From assembly GCA_040399685.1 (NCBI GenBank), contig JBBART010000001.1:186001-250000 (forward strand): DNA of 64,000 nt, written 5' to 3'. The position numbers and the translations under genes were made by a program. Positions within the stretch are counted from its first letter, which is position 1; every line of letters starts with the position of its first letter. Below, in pieces: positions 34,437 through 42,935 of this stretch. Under the pieces are notes generated by a model that was given only the letters and a program-made list of their open reading frames with translations, had not been told where the DNA came from and made no database searches. Source of the stretch: CAIQQQ01 sp040399685 (GTDB taxonomy: Bacteria; Pseudomonadota; Alphaproteobacteria; Acetobacterales; Acetobacteraceae).

Positions 34437-35582
34437 TTATTTCTTGCCCAGCGGCGGCAAGGTTTCGGTGATGGTCTGCTTGCCGTCTTTCACCTCGACC
34501 AGATAGCTCTCGCGGTCGAGGTCGCCTTTGTCGTCGAAGCTCACATCCATCAGCAGGCCGGGGGTGTCCTTGGCGGCGAAGCTGGCGCCGTGCAGGGTTT
34601 GGGCGAACAGCTTGCGGTCGAACTTGCCCATGCGTTCCGTCACGGCCTTGACCAGATAGAGCGCGGTGTAGCCCTTGATGCCGTTATGGTCGCTGGCGGT
34701 GTTGTAGGCGGCCTTGAATTTGCGGCCGAACTCCTGAACCAGCGGGTTCGGCGCGTCCACGCTCAATCCCACATGCGCTTTCACGCCGTTGGCCGCGGGG
34801 CCGGCCAGTTCGATGACGCGCTGGCTGGCCAGAACGGTCTCGCCGATGATGGGCTTGTCGTAGCCGAGCTTGCGCAGGGCGATGAGGAAGCGGGCGCTTT
34901 CCTCCTCGTTCATGTAGGCGAACAGCGCGTCGGCGGGGGCCTTGGCGAGGTTCACCACCACGGCGGAATAATCCATCTGGCCGGGTTCGGTGGGGATGTC
35001 AGCGGCGATCTTGATGCCGCGTGCGTTCAGCTCCTTGACCATCGTGTCGTGGCCGCCTTTGCCGAAATCATTGGCGATCCAGACCACCGCGACCGATTTC
35101 ATGCCCTGGTTTTGCATGTAGTTGGCCACTTTCGGCATGGCCGTGCTTTGGCTGAACGACGTGCGAAACAGATATTTCGCGCCTTGCTGCGTCAGCATCG
35201 CGGCCTCGCCACCCATGATGGTGGGCACTTCGGCGTCTTCGGTGACGGCCATGGAGACGTTGACGTCGCCCGAGAAGATCGGGCCGAGCATCACATAGGG
35301 GTCTTCGTCCACCGCCATGGTGGCGACGGCCTTGGCCACCTGGGCCTGGCTCTGGTTGTCCTGATGGGTGAGGGCGATCTTGCGGCCGAGGATGCCGCCG
35401 GCGGCATTGATCTCGCGGGCGGCCAGCTCGGCGCCCTGCTGGAACATGACGCCGGAGGTGACGCCGGTGCCGGACAGTTCAACGTTGTCGATGATCTTCA
35501 CCGTGGGATCGGCGGCAAAGCAGGTGGCTGGCAAGGCCAGAAGCGAGCTGCCGAGAAGCAGGGTGGAGCGGCGGTTCAGCAT
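34437..35582 (-). CDS. ABC importer substrate-binding protein, branched-chain amino acid/amide (HAAT) type
   Basis: A 381-residue type I periplasmic binding protein. Signal peptide MLNRRSTLLLGSSLLALPATCFA is clear; the ATG at 35582 follows AGAGGAC. Mature landmarks include the start TVKIIDNVELSGTGVTSG and the KIALTHQDNQSQAQVAKAV stretch of LivK/AmiC-like proteins. It is the last gene of the liv-type operon, after a hairpin, which allows it to be made in excess. HAAT binders take leucine, amides, urea or aromatic acids; adjacent amide hydrolases favour an amide ligand (inference). Confidence 0.88.
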   Translation of the reverse strand: MLNRRSTLLLGSSLLALPATCFAADPTVKIIDNVELSGTGVTSGVMFQQGAELAAREINAAGGILGRKIALTHQDNQSQAQVAKAVATMAVDEDPYVMLGPIFSGDVNVSMAVTEDAEVPTIMGGEAAMLTQQGAKYLFRTSFSQSTAMPKVANYMQNQGMKSVAVVWIANDFGKGGHDTMVKELNARGIKIAADIPTEPGQMDYSAVVVNLAKAPADALFAYMNEEESARFLIALRKLGYDKPIIGETVLASQRVIELAGPAANGVKAHVGLSVDAPNPLVQEFGRKFKAAYNTASDHNGIKGYTALYLVKAVTERMGKFDRKLFAQTLHGASFAAKDTPGLLMDVSFDDKGDLDRESYLVEVKDGKQTITETLPPLGKK

Positions 35583-35605
35583 GGGCGTGTCCTCTGTTGT
35601 TGGGC

Positions 35606-35622
35606 GGTGCTTTTGCAGCACC
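35606..35622 (-). promoter_or_regulatory. Intercistronic hairpin between livF- and livK-like genes
   Basis: GGTGCT (35606–35611) and AGCACC (35617–35622) form a six-pair stem with loop TTTGC in the 62-base gap upstream of the binding-protein gene. Such hairpins often separate expression of the binding protein from the membrane components. Confidence 0.4.
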
Positions 35623-35644
35623 TTGGGGGGAGGCGGTGACGCGG

Positions 35645-36370
35645 TCAGTGTGTCACGGTTTTGCCGAGAAACACGCGGTTGAGGTCGGGGTCGTCCAGCA
35701 GCTGTCCGGCTGGGCTGTCGAGCATCAGCCGCCCGCCTTCGAGCAGCAGCACGCGGTCTGACACGGCCAGCGCGGCGCGGACGTTCTGTTCCACCATCAG
35801 CACCGTGGTGCCGGCGTTCGCCAGACTGCGGAGCAGCGCGAACACCTGTTGGTTGACGATGGGCGACAGGCCGATCGAAGGCTCGTCGATCAGGATCACG
35901 TCTGGGCGAAGCTGCAAGGCGCGGGCGATTTCCAACTGCTTCTGCTCGCCGCCCGAGAGGGTGGAGGCCTGGTTGTCGATGCGCTGCTGCAAATGCGGGA
36001 AGCGGGCGATGGCTTCGTCGAACCTTGCCTTGCGTTGGGCCGATGGCAGGGTGATGGCGCCGAGTTCGAGATTGTGGCGCACCGAGAGCGAGCCGAACAG
36101 ATTGCGGCCCTGGGGCACGAAGGCGATGCCCTCGCGCAGCATGGCGGCGGGCTTGTGGCCGCCAACGTTCTTGCCCTTGAAGCGGATGGTGCCGGCACGG
36201 GGGGACAGCAGGCCGAACAGGGTTTTCAGCACCGTGGATTTGCCGGCGCCGTTGGGGCCGATCAGCAGGGTGATCTCGCCTGGCCGTGCGCCGAAGCTGA
36301 GCTCGTTGAGGATGGTCAACGCGCCGTAGCCGGCCACCACGCCGTCGAAGGTGATGAGGTCAGGCGCCAA
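35645..36370 (-). CDS. livF: ABC importer ATP-binding protein LivF type
   Basis: A 241-residue ATPase: Walker A GPNGAGKST, signature LSGGEQKQLEIARAL, Walker B VILIDEPSIGL and switch His in MVEQNVRAAL. Short LivF-class length. The start is a TTG at 36370 that overlaps the livG stop by eleven bases; no ATG gives an intact first strand (LITFDGVVAGYG). It pairs with LivG to drive the LivH–LivM pore. Confidence 0.93.
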   Translation of the reverse strand: MAPDLITFDGVVAGYGALTILNELSFGARPGEITLLIGPNGAGKSTVLKTLFGLLSPRAGTIRFKGKNVGGHKPAAMLREGIAFVPQGRNLFGSLSVRHNLELGAITLPSAQRKARFDEAIARFPHLQQRIDNQASTLSGGEQKQLEIARALQLRPDVILIDEPSIGLSPIVNQQVFALLRSLANAGTTVLMVEQNVRAALAVSDRVLLLEGGRLMLDSPAGQLLDDPDLNRVFLGKTVTH

Positions 36371-37103
36371 GATAGGCCTCCAGCACGTTGCGGTCCGCCT
36401 GCACGGCGGCCGGCGTTCCTTCGGCGAGAATACGCCCCTGCGCCATGCAGATCACGCGGGAACACAAATTCATGACGAAATCCATGTTGTGCTCGATGAC
36501 GATGAAGGTGGCGCCCTGCTCGCGGTTGACCCGGCGCAGCAGATCCGTGAGCTGGTCGATCAGGGCGGGGTTCACGCCGGCGCACGGTTCGTCGAGCAGA
36601 ACCAGACGCGGCCGGCTCATGAAGGCCATGGCGATGTCCACCAGCTTCTGCTGGCCGTAGGACAGGCTGCCGGCGGGCAGGTGGGCGACGTGGCCGATGC
36701 GGAACAGGGCGATGATGTCGTCGGCCCGTCCGCCCAGACCGCCGTCGGGAGGGGCGAACAGGCGGCGGAATTTCGAACTGCCGAATTCCTGCCCGGCGGC
36801 GATGAGATTGTCGCGCACCGACAGCTTGCCGAACACCTGCAGGCTCTGGAAGGTGCGGCCGATGCCCAGCCGCGCCAGATGCAGCGGGGCGAGGTTGGTG
36901 ATGGGGCGGCCCTCGAAATCGACCGTCCCGGCGGTGGGCGTGACCTGACCCAGGATGGCGTTGAACAGCGTGGTCTTGCCGCTGCCGTTCGGGCCGATGA
37001 CGCCGAGGATCTCGCCTGCGGTGACGGAGAAGCTGACCCCGTCCACGGCTTTGATGGCGCCGTAGGATTTGCGCATGTCGCGGACGTCCAGCAGGGCGGT
37101 CAT
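36360..37103 (-). CDS. livG: ABC importer ATP-binding protein LivG type
   Basis: A 247-residue ATPase with Walker A GPNGSGKTT, signature LSYGQQKLVDIAMAF, Walker B LVLLDEPCAGVNP and IEHNMDFVM switch. The LivG-specific segment GRTFQSLQVFGKLSVRDN is present. The ATG at 37103 overlaps the livM stop; an apparent longer frame to 37853 is an overlap artefact with livM. Confidence 0.93.
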   Translation of the reverse strand: MTALLDVRDMRKSYGAIKAVDGVSFSVTAGEILGVIGPNGSGKTTLFNAILGQVTPTAGTVDFEGRPITNLAPLHLARLGIGRTFQSLQVFGKLSVRDNLIAAGQEFGSSKFRRLFAPPDGGLGGRADDIIALFRIGHVAHLPAGSLSYGQQKLVDIAMAFMSRPRLVLLDEPCAGVNPALIDQLTDLLRRVNREQGATFIVIEHNMDFVMNLCSRVICMAQGRILAEGTPAAVQADRNVLEAYLGA

Positions 37104-38038
37104 CGGCCGGGCCTCCCGGCGCGGATTCGGTCGGGCAGGGACAGCAGCCCGCCCGGCAGCCAGATCATCATCACCACAATCAATGTGCCGAAGATGGCCA
37201 GATACCAGGTGGCGGCAAAGCGCAGCCATTCCGGCAGCAGCACCACCACGACAGCGCCAAGGGCCGGCCCAAGGAAGCGCCCGGAGCCGCCGGCGATGAC
37301 CATGAGCAGCATGGACAATGAGGTGGAAACGCCGAACGGCGCGGGTTCGATGAACCCCACCAGCGGTGCGAACAGCGCCCCGGCCACGCCCGCATAGGCG
37401 GCGCCGATGGCGAAGGCGAGCAGGGTGTAGAAATTGGTGTCGATGCCCACGCTTTCGGCGCGGATAGGGTTGTCGCGCAAGGCGGCAAAGGCGCGGCCCC
37501 AGGGCGAGCGCAGCAGCAGCGCCATGAGAACGCCCATCACAACGGTGATCACCCAGGTCAGCTGGAAGAAATCCAGCGGCGCGCGGATGCGCCAGCCGAA
37601 CAGCACGGGACGCGGGATGTTGTTGATGCCGAAACTGCCGCCGGTCAGCCAGTCCTCGTTGCGCAGCACCAGAAACACCAGGACGTTGAAGCCCAGCGTG
37701 GCGAAAGCCAGATAATGGTGCTGCACGCGCAGGGCTGGAAAGCCGAGCAGAAGCCCGACGCCGAAGCACAGCAACGCGGCGAGCGGCATGGCGGCGAGAA
37801 ACGGCACGCCGGCCTTCATGGCGATGGCCGTGGTGTAGGCGCCGATGCCCCAAAAGGCGGCCTGGCCGAGCGAGATCTGTCCGGCATAGCCCACTGTGAG
37901 GTTCAGCCCCATGCCGGCAATGACATAGACCGCCCAGAGCGTGACGATGTAGGTGCCGTAATTCTTCAGCCCGGCGGGGGCGAACAGGATGGCGATGCAG
38001 GCAAGCGCTGTCAGGATCAGCTTGATGCGCCCGCTCAT
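37100..38038 (-). CDS. livM: ABC importer permease LivM type
   Basis: A 312-residue membrane permease with about nine helices. The family motifs NLTVGYAGQISLGQAAFWGIGAY and the late AAYAGVAGALFAPLVGFI, then GRFLGPALGAVV are present. The ATG at 38038 overlaps the livH stop. The frame stays open to 38962 through livH but that is not coding. Confidence 0.92.
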   Translation of the reverse strand: MSGRIKLILTALACIAILFAPAGLKNYGTYIVTLWAVYVIAGMGLNLTVGYAGQISLGQAAFWGIGAYTTAIAMKAGVPFLAAMPLAALLCFGVGLLLGFPALRVQHHYLAFATLGFNVLVFLVLRNEDWLTGGSFGINNIPRPVLFGWRIRAPLDFFQLTWVITVVMGVLMALLLRSPWGRAFAALRDNPIRAESVGIDTNFYTLLAFAIGAAYAGVAGALFAPLVGFIEPAPFGVSTSLSMLLMVIAGGSGRFLGPALGAVVVVLLPEWLRFAATWYLAIFGTLIVVMMIWLPGGLLSLPDRIRAGRPGR

Positions 38039-38913
38039 ACCTGGCGCTCCTGCGGCTTGCCGAGGAGGCCTTCGGGCTTGAACAGGATCACGCCGAGGAA
38101 CAGCACCAGCGCCACGCCGTCCTTGTAGCCGGGCGAGATATAGGCGCCGACCAAATTCTCCAGCACGCCCACGATCACCCCGCCCAGCAGCGCGCCGCGA
38201 CTGTTGTTGAAGCCGCCGATGATGGCGGCATAGAACGCCTTCAGCCCAATCGTGTCGCCCATGTCGAATTTGGCGAGATAGGCCGGCGCGACCAGAAGTG
38301 CGGTGGAGGCGGCCAGGAAGGCGTTGATCAGGAATGCATACAGCACCATCCGCTCGGCATTGATGCCCAGCACCACCGCCGCATCCCGGTTCTGCGCCAC
38401 GGCCTGCATGGCGCGGCCGGTCAGGGTGCCGTTGAGAAACGCCTGCAGCGCCATCACCAGCCCGCCGGCGATCACCACGGTGCCGATATCGCTCACTGAC
38501 AGTGTGGCGCCGCCGAAGCGCAGCAGCGTTTCTGAGAAGATGGAGGGGAAGGTGTAGACCTGGGCGGAATAGGTGATGCGCACCGTCTGTTTCAGCGCGA
38601 TCGACAGCCCCAGCGTGGCGATGACGAGGGGAATAACGCCGTGCCGGATCATCGGGTCCACCACCACGCGCTTGAAGCCGAAGCCCAGCACGATGAGCGA
38701 CACCAGCACCGTGGCGGCGAACGCCAGCGGCAAGGGCAGGCCAACCTGGCCGAGAAAGAACAGCATCATGAAGGCCGGCAGCATCACCATTTCGCCAAGG
38801 GCGAAGTTGATGGTGCCTGACGCCTGCCAGAGCAAGGTGAAGCCCAGAGCGGCCAGTGCGTAGCACGCACCTGTTGCGGTGCCGGACACCAGAAGCTGCA
38901 GAAGATCGCTCAT
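38035..38913 (-). CDS. livH: ABC importer permease LivH type
   Basis: A 292-residue permease, first gene of the importer operon. LivH landmarks: SGTATGACYALAALGFTLLW at the N-terminus, GTINFALGEMVML, and NGTLTGRAMQAVAQNRDAAVVLGIN in the middle. The ATG at 38913 follows no perfect ribosome site. Transcription probably starts in the 354-base gap upstream. Confidence 0.92.
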   Translation of the reverse strand: MSDLLQLLVSGTATGACYALAALGFTLLWQASGTINFALGEMVMLPAFMMLFFLGQVGLPLPLAFAATVLVSLIVLGFGFKRVVVDPMIRHGVIPLVIATLGLSIALKQTVRITYSAQVYTFPSIFSETLLRFGGATLSVSDIGTVVIAGGLVMALQAFLNGTLTGRAMQAVAQNRDAAVVLGINAERMVLYAFLINAFLAASTALLVAPAYLAKFDMGDTIGLKAFYAAIIGGFNNSRGALLGGVIVGVLENLVGAYISPGYKDGVALVLFLGVILFKPEGLLGKPQERQV

Positions 38914-39040
38914 GCCCGCTGGACCACGGCCGCGTTCGCTCCAGATGGGCCGTGTGCGGCAAGCCTCCAGTTCATCGTTTCGTTCCCCATGCCCGCGTAG
39001 ACCGCGGTTCTCGGGATATTTAAGCCAGCAGATGCGATTT

Positions 39041-39071
39041 CGGATATAGATATTTGGGCGTGAGATATCCG
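39041..39071. promoter_or_regulatory. Candidate operator upstream of the liv operon
   Basis: CGGATAT (39041–39047) and ATATCCG (39065–39071) form a perfect 7-base inverted repeat with a 17-base spacer, within the AT-rich part of the livH upstream region. No regulator gene is adjacent. Confidence 0.3.
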
Positions 39072-39186
39072 CTTTGGTTATACCCCGACGACCCGTGAGG
39101 ACGACACCGCGATCACACCGACCGCGCCGGACACCGCCCGACAGGCGGGGGAGTGCGAGGTGGCGCCCGGGCTCCGGCCCAGGGGC

Positions 39187-39237
39187 CCAGCTATCAGTTC
39201 AGCCCGACCATCCGGGCACCGCCGATCTGATAGCTGG
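39187..39237. repeat. 11-base inverted repeat after the asparaginase-like gene
   Basis: CCAGCTATCAG (39187–39197) and CTGATAGCTGG (39227–39237) are perfect inverted copies separated by 29 bases. It starts 30 bases beyond the stop of the minus-strand asparaginase-like gene, so it may form a 3' hairpin, although no U run follows. Confidence 0.5.
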
Positions 39238-39267
39238 ACTGGCCTGTCGCATCGCGACCTGTGGCTG

Positions 39268-40284
39268 TCAGTAGACGGCGAACATCCGTTCGATCTCGGC
39301 GGGGTCGTGACTGACCGTCAATGCCAGCGACAGCAGGATGCGCGCCTTTTGCGGCGTGAGGTTGTCGGACGCCAGGAACCCAAGCTCGCGCAGTTTGGTG
39401 GTGCGCACCGTGCGGCCGCTGCCGGCGCGGGTGGATTGGATCACGATCAGGCCACGCTCGATCACGGCCTCTGCCAGCACGGTGGCCTCGGCGGAACCGG
39501 CAAAGCCGGGCGCGAAACCGGCAGACACCACGCCCTCGGCGCCGGCCGCCACGAAGGCGCGCGATGCGGTGCCGTCCGAGCCCACATAGGAATAGACGAT
39601 GTCCACGCGGGGCAGGGCGTCCAGGCCGCGCACGTCGAACTCGGTGTCAGGCGCCGTGCGTCGCAGCGGCTTGCGGTAGAACACCACCGCGTCGCCGTCG
39701 GCCTGGCCGAGCACACCGAAATCGGCGGTGCGGAAGGTTTGCATCCGGAAGGTGGAGGTTTTGGTCACCTCCCGCGCCGCATGGATCTCGTCGTTCAGCA
39801 GCACCAGCACGCCCATGCCGCGTGCGGCGGGGCTGGCGGCGGTGCGGATGGCGTTGGCGAGGTTCATGCCGGCATCGGTGGACAATGCGCTGGCCGGGCG
39901 CTGAGAGCCGACGACCACGATGGGAATGTCGATCTTGGCGGTCAGCGACAGGAAGTAGGCGGTTTCTTCCAGCGACGCCGTGCCGTGGAGGATGACGATG
40001 CCCGCGAGATCCGGCGTGGCGGCCAGCGTCTCATCGAGCAGCAGCAGCAAGGCGCGCCAGTCGGGAAAGGTGATGTTGGGGCTTGGAACCGCACGAAACC
40101 GCACTGGAATCACATCGGCCAGAGCCAGCACCTCGGGGAAGCGCTGCAGCAACTCATCGGCATGCAGCATGGTGTTGTTGGCGCCGTAGTCCAGAATGTC
40201 GAACGGGGTTTTGCCGATCGAGCAGATGGTGCCGCCGGTGCCGATCACGGCCACCTTGGGCAGGGAAGATGCTGTCATGGTCAT
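39268..40284 (-). CDS. Asparaginase-family amidohydrolase with altered active site
   Basis: A 338-residue protein of the L-asparaginase/glutaminase family. Thr19 in the nucleophile loop (GTGGTI), Thr102 and the late Lys175 (NDEIHAAREVTKTST) are present. The second motif reads HGTAS (100–104) instead of the canonical HGTDT: the aspartate that holds the substrate amino group is Ala103. Cytoplasmic, with no signal peptide. The ATG at 40284 overlaps the amidase stop. The change suggests a substrate other than asparagine, perhaps an amide without the alpha-amino group; loss of activity is also possible. Confidence 0.85.
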   Translation of the reverse strand: MTMTASSLPKVAVIGTGGTICSIGKTPFDILDYGANNTMLHADELLQRFPEVLALADVIPVRFRAVPSPNITFPDWRALLLLLDETLAATPDLAGIVILHGTASLEETAYFLSLTAKIDIPIVVVGSQRPASALSTDAGMNLANAIRTAASPAARGMGVLVLLNDEIHAAREVTKTSTFRMQTFRTADFGVLGQADGDAVVFYRKPLRRTAPDTEFDVRGLDALPRVDIVYSYVGSDGTASRAFVAAGAEGVVSAGFAPGFAGSAEATVLAEAVIERGLIVIQSTRAGSGRTVRTTKLRELGFLASDNLTPQKARILLSLALTVSHDPAEIERMFAVY

Positions 40285-41702
40285 GCCTTTGCCATTTCTG
40301 GAACTTTTGTATGCCAGTCCGTCTCTTGCTGATAGGCGTCCGCCACCTTCAGCACCGTGGCTTCGGCAAACGGACGTCCGGCGATTTGCAGGCTGATCGG
40401 AAGGCCGTTTGGATCGAAGCCGCAGGCGATGCTGGCGGCGGGCAGGCCGAGGTAGTTGAACGGCCGGGTGTTCAGCGAAATGCCCATGAACCTGTCCACG
40501 GCGTCCGGCAGGCCGCTATCGGCGTTGGTGGCGGCCAAAGTGGGCAGGCAGCAACGGATGGTGGGCGACAGGATCACGTCCACCTGGGTGAAGACATCCG
40601 CACAGAACGCCTTCAGGATCGGGCCGCGCCGGCTCTGCGCCTCCACGTAATAGGTGGCTGGCACCGCGAGGCTGGCGAACAGGCGCGAATTGATGTGGAC
40701 CGCATAATCCTGCGGCCGCTCGCGCATCCATTGCGCATGGATGGCGCCGCCCTCGACGCGTGACATGACGCCGACATAGGCAGTGACTGCATCCATGTGG
40801 GGCAGGGTGATGTGCACCACCTGCGCGCCGCGTGCCTCAAGCGCCTTGACCGCGTCCGTGAACGCCGACAGCACCGGGGCGTCGCACTCATCGAGGAAGT
40901 AATTGGTGGGAACCCCCACGCGCAGGCCCCGTAGGTCGCCGTTCATGCCCGCCTCGTAATCGGGAACCGGCATGGTGGCGGAGGTGGGGTCGCGCGGATC
41001 GTGGCCGGCGATCACGCTCAGGATGCGCGCGCAATCGCGGGCCGTGCGGGCCAACGGGCCGACATTGTCGGCTGAGAATGACAGCGGCATCACGCCGTAG
41101 CGCGAGACGCGGGTCTGGGTCGGCTTGATGCCGCTGACACCGTTCGCCGCCGCCGGCAACCTGATGGAGCCGCCGGTGTCCGAGCCAAGTGCTGCATAGG
41201 TGTAGCGCGCCGCCACCGCAGCCCCCGAGCCGCTGGAGGAGCCGCCCGTCATGTAGTCAAGGTTCCACGGGTTGTGGCAGTCGCCGTAATGGGCGTTGTG
41301 GCCGGTGCCGTTCTGGGCGAATTCGGCCATGTTCAGCCCGGCAAAGGCATAGGCGCCGGCCGCGGACAGGCGTTCGATGACGGTTGCGGTGTAAGTCGGC
41401 CGGAAATCCTCACGGATGGTCGAGCCGCAGGAGGACAGTCGCCCGGCCTGATAATACATGTCCTTGTGCGCCAATGGCAGGCCATGCAGCAGGCCGGTTG
41501 GCTCGCCGCGCGCCAGGGCCGCATCGGCCGCGCGGGCAGATTCCGCGGCGTATTCGCGGTCCATCCAGATGACGGCGTTGATGCCGGCTTCCTGCGCATC
41601 CAGTTGGGTGAGGCAGGATTCCAAAACCTCCACAGCGGAGGCCTTGCCGGTCTGCATGGCCGTGACGGCTTCGGTGAGGGAGAGATTGGCGAGATCGGTC
41701 AT
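40281..41702 (-). CDS. Amidase signature (AS) family amidase
   Basis: A 473-residue serine amidase. The Ser-cisSer-Lys triad is intact: Lys80 (LAHKDMYY), Ser about 155 (TGGSSSGSGAAVA) and Ser179 (GSDTGGSIRLPAA). Family members hydrolyse amides, including AtzE/AtzF in cyanuric acid breakdown and GatA in tRNA charging. The ATG at 41702 overlaps the stop of a 71-residue GatC/AtzG-like gene, as seen for AtzE-type amidases with a small stabilising partner. GatA is excluded by the absence of gatB and by the context of an amide importer and asparaginase-like gene. Confidence 0.88.
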   Translation of the reverse strand: MTDLANLSLTEAVTAMQTGKASAVEVLESCLTQLDAQEAGINAVIWMDREYAAESARAADAALARGEPTGLLHGLPLAHKDMYYQAGRLSSCGSTIREDFRPTYTATVIERLSAAGAYAFAGLNMAEFAQNGTGHNAHYGDCHNPWNLDYMTGGSSSGSGAAVAARYTYAALGSDTGGSIRLPAAANGVSGIKPTQTRVSRYGVMPLSFSADNVGPLARTARDCARILSVIAGHDPRDPTSATMPVPDYEAGMNGDLRGLRVGVPTNYFLDECDAPVLSAFTDAVKALEARGAQVVHITLPHMDAVTAYVGVMSRVEGGAIHAQWMRERPQDYAVHINSRLFASLAVPATYYVEAQSRRGPILKAFCADVFTQVDVILSPTIRCCLPTLAATNADSGLPDAVDRFMGISLNTRPFNYLGLPAASIACGFDPNGLPISLQIAGRPFAEATVLKVADAYQQETDWHTKVPEMAKA

Positions 41703-41914
41703 GCGGATATTCCAATCGCTGCGGCTTCCACCAGGGCAGCCTCGAAGCTGGAGGGTTCATCCTCGAAGCGCAGGGTGCCGCGCAGGGCCTCGAACTGGCT
41801 GATGGTCTTGGCGAGGTCCGCCACCATGCGCAGGGCCACGTCGTTCGGCGGTGTCACGCTGTGCCATTCAGCGATCATCGTGACGGTTTTGGATGCGAAG
41901 TCGTCAGACGCCAT
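41699..41914 (-). CDS. Small AtzG/GatC-like amidase partner
   Basis: A 71-residue protein translated just before the amidase (stop overlaps its start by four bases). Composition and length fit AtzG/DUF4089-like or GatC-like subunits, which wrap around the amidase: an N-terminal helical part (ALRMVADLAKTISQFEALRG) and a C-terminal extended segment with acidic residues (RFEDEPSSFEAAL). Family identity is by resemblance and position only. Confidence 0.65.
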   Translation of the reverse strand: MASDDFASKTVTMIAEWHSVTPPNDVALRMVADLAKTISQFEALRGTLRFEDEPSSFEAALVEAAAIGISA

Positions 41915-42030
41915 CTCAATCTCTCCGATACGGGTTCATGCGTGTTGGGCACATGAGGTGAAAATGCTGTGGTGGACTTCGGAACGGTGATGCAAGAATG
42001 GGACCGATGTCACGAAATGGAGAAAATTCG

Positions 42031-42828
42031 ATGGATCTTGGTCTTTCCGGCACGGTCGCGCTGATCACGGGCGCAAGTCGCGGCATCGGCCTGGCCACCG
42101 CTGCCAGTTTTGCCGCCGAGGGCTGCCATGTGGTGATCTCGGCGCGCACCCAGTCTGACCTGGATGCGTCGGCGGACAGTCTGCGCAAGACGGCCGCCTC
42201 GGTCACCGCGGTGCTGGCCGATGTCACGCAGCCCGGGGATGCGCAGCGCCTGATTGACGCGGCGGTGGCGGCCCATGGCGGCATTGACGTGCTCGTCAAC
42301 AACGTTGGCGGATCGATCGGCGGCCGCCGCCTGCAGGACAGCACCGACGACGATTGGCGCCGGACGCTGGAGGTGAACCTGTTGCAGACGGTGCGCATGA
42401 TGCGACTGGCGGTGCCGGTGATGGCCGGGCGCGCCCATCCCGCCATCATCAATGTCGCCTCCATCTCCGGCTGGACTCCGCAACTCGCCAGCAGCGGCCA
42501 ATATGGGGCGGCCAAGGCGGCGCTGATTTTCGATGCCGAGTTGTGGGCGCTGGATCTGCGGGAGCAGCGTATCCGCGTCAACACCGTCTCGCCGGGTTCT
42601 ATTCTGGTGCCGGGCAATGGGTGGGACCGTTATCGCCAATCCGAACCCGACGGCTATGCCGAATACGTCACGCACGGCTTCCCGATGGGGCGGCTGGGCA
42701 CGGCGGAGGAGGTGGCCGATGTGATCGTGTTCCTGGCCTCGCCCCGGGCGCATTGGATCAATGGGCGCAATGTTGCCGTGGATGGGCTGGAGCAGCCGTT
42801 TGCCGCGCCGGGCCGCAAGCCATATTGA
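42031..42828 (+). CDS. Short-chain dehydrogenase/reductase (SDR)
   Basis: A 265-residue classical SDR. Cofactor motif TGASRGIG, structural motif NNVGGS, and catalytic Ser in ASISGW with YGAAK (Tyr and Lys). The ATG at 42031 has GGAGA seven bases upstream; an ATG at 41998 has none. It diverges from the amidase operon and precedes the SIS-domain gene by 107 bases, so it may belong to the amino-sugar operon. Substrate unknown. Confidence 0.88.
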   Translation: MDLGLSGTVALITGASRGIGLATAASFAAEGCHVVISARTQSDLDASADSLRKTAASVTAVLADVTQPGDAQRLIDAAVAAHGGIDVLVNNVGGSIGGRRLQDSTDDDWRRTLEVNLLQTVRMMRLAVPVMAGRAHPAIINVASISGWTPQLASSGQYGAAKAALIFDAELWALDLREQRIRVNTVSPGSILVPGNGWDRYRQSEPDGYAEYVTHGFPMGRLGTAEEVADVIVFLASPRAHWINGRNVAVDGLEQPFAAPGRKPY

Positions 42829-42935
42829 GCGATGTCATCACGGGCGCCGGCTTCGCACGGCGTGTTGACAGCGGGCGGATTGGCCTTCACCTGATGAAGG
42901 GCTGATTTCCTGCTTTCTCCACTCGGAGATATTTC

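Larger units (their letters stand above)
38914..39267. other. Intergenic region upstream of livH, downstream of the asparaginase-like gene
   Basis: No gene is seen. The half next to livH is relatively AT-rich between about 39010 and 39090 and is the expected liv promoter. The half next to the asparaginase-like gene is very GC-rich, with short G/C palindromes near 39150–39188. Two longer inverted repeats are listed separately. Confidence 0.6.

Noticed and set aside
40281..41914. GatCA of the tRNA amidotransferase
   Set aside because: No gatB, and context is an amide importer and asparaginase-like gene.
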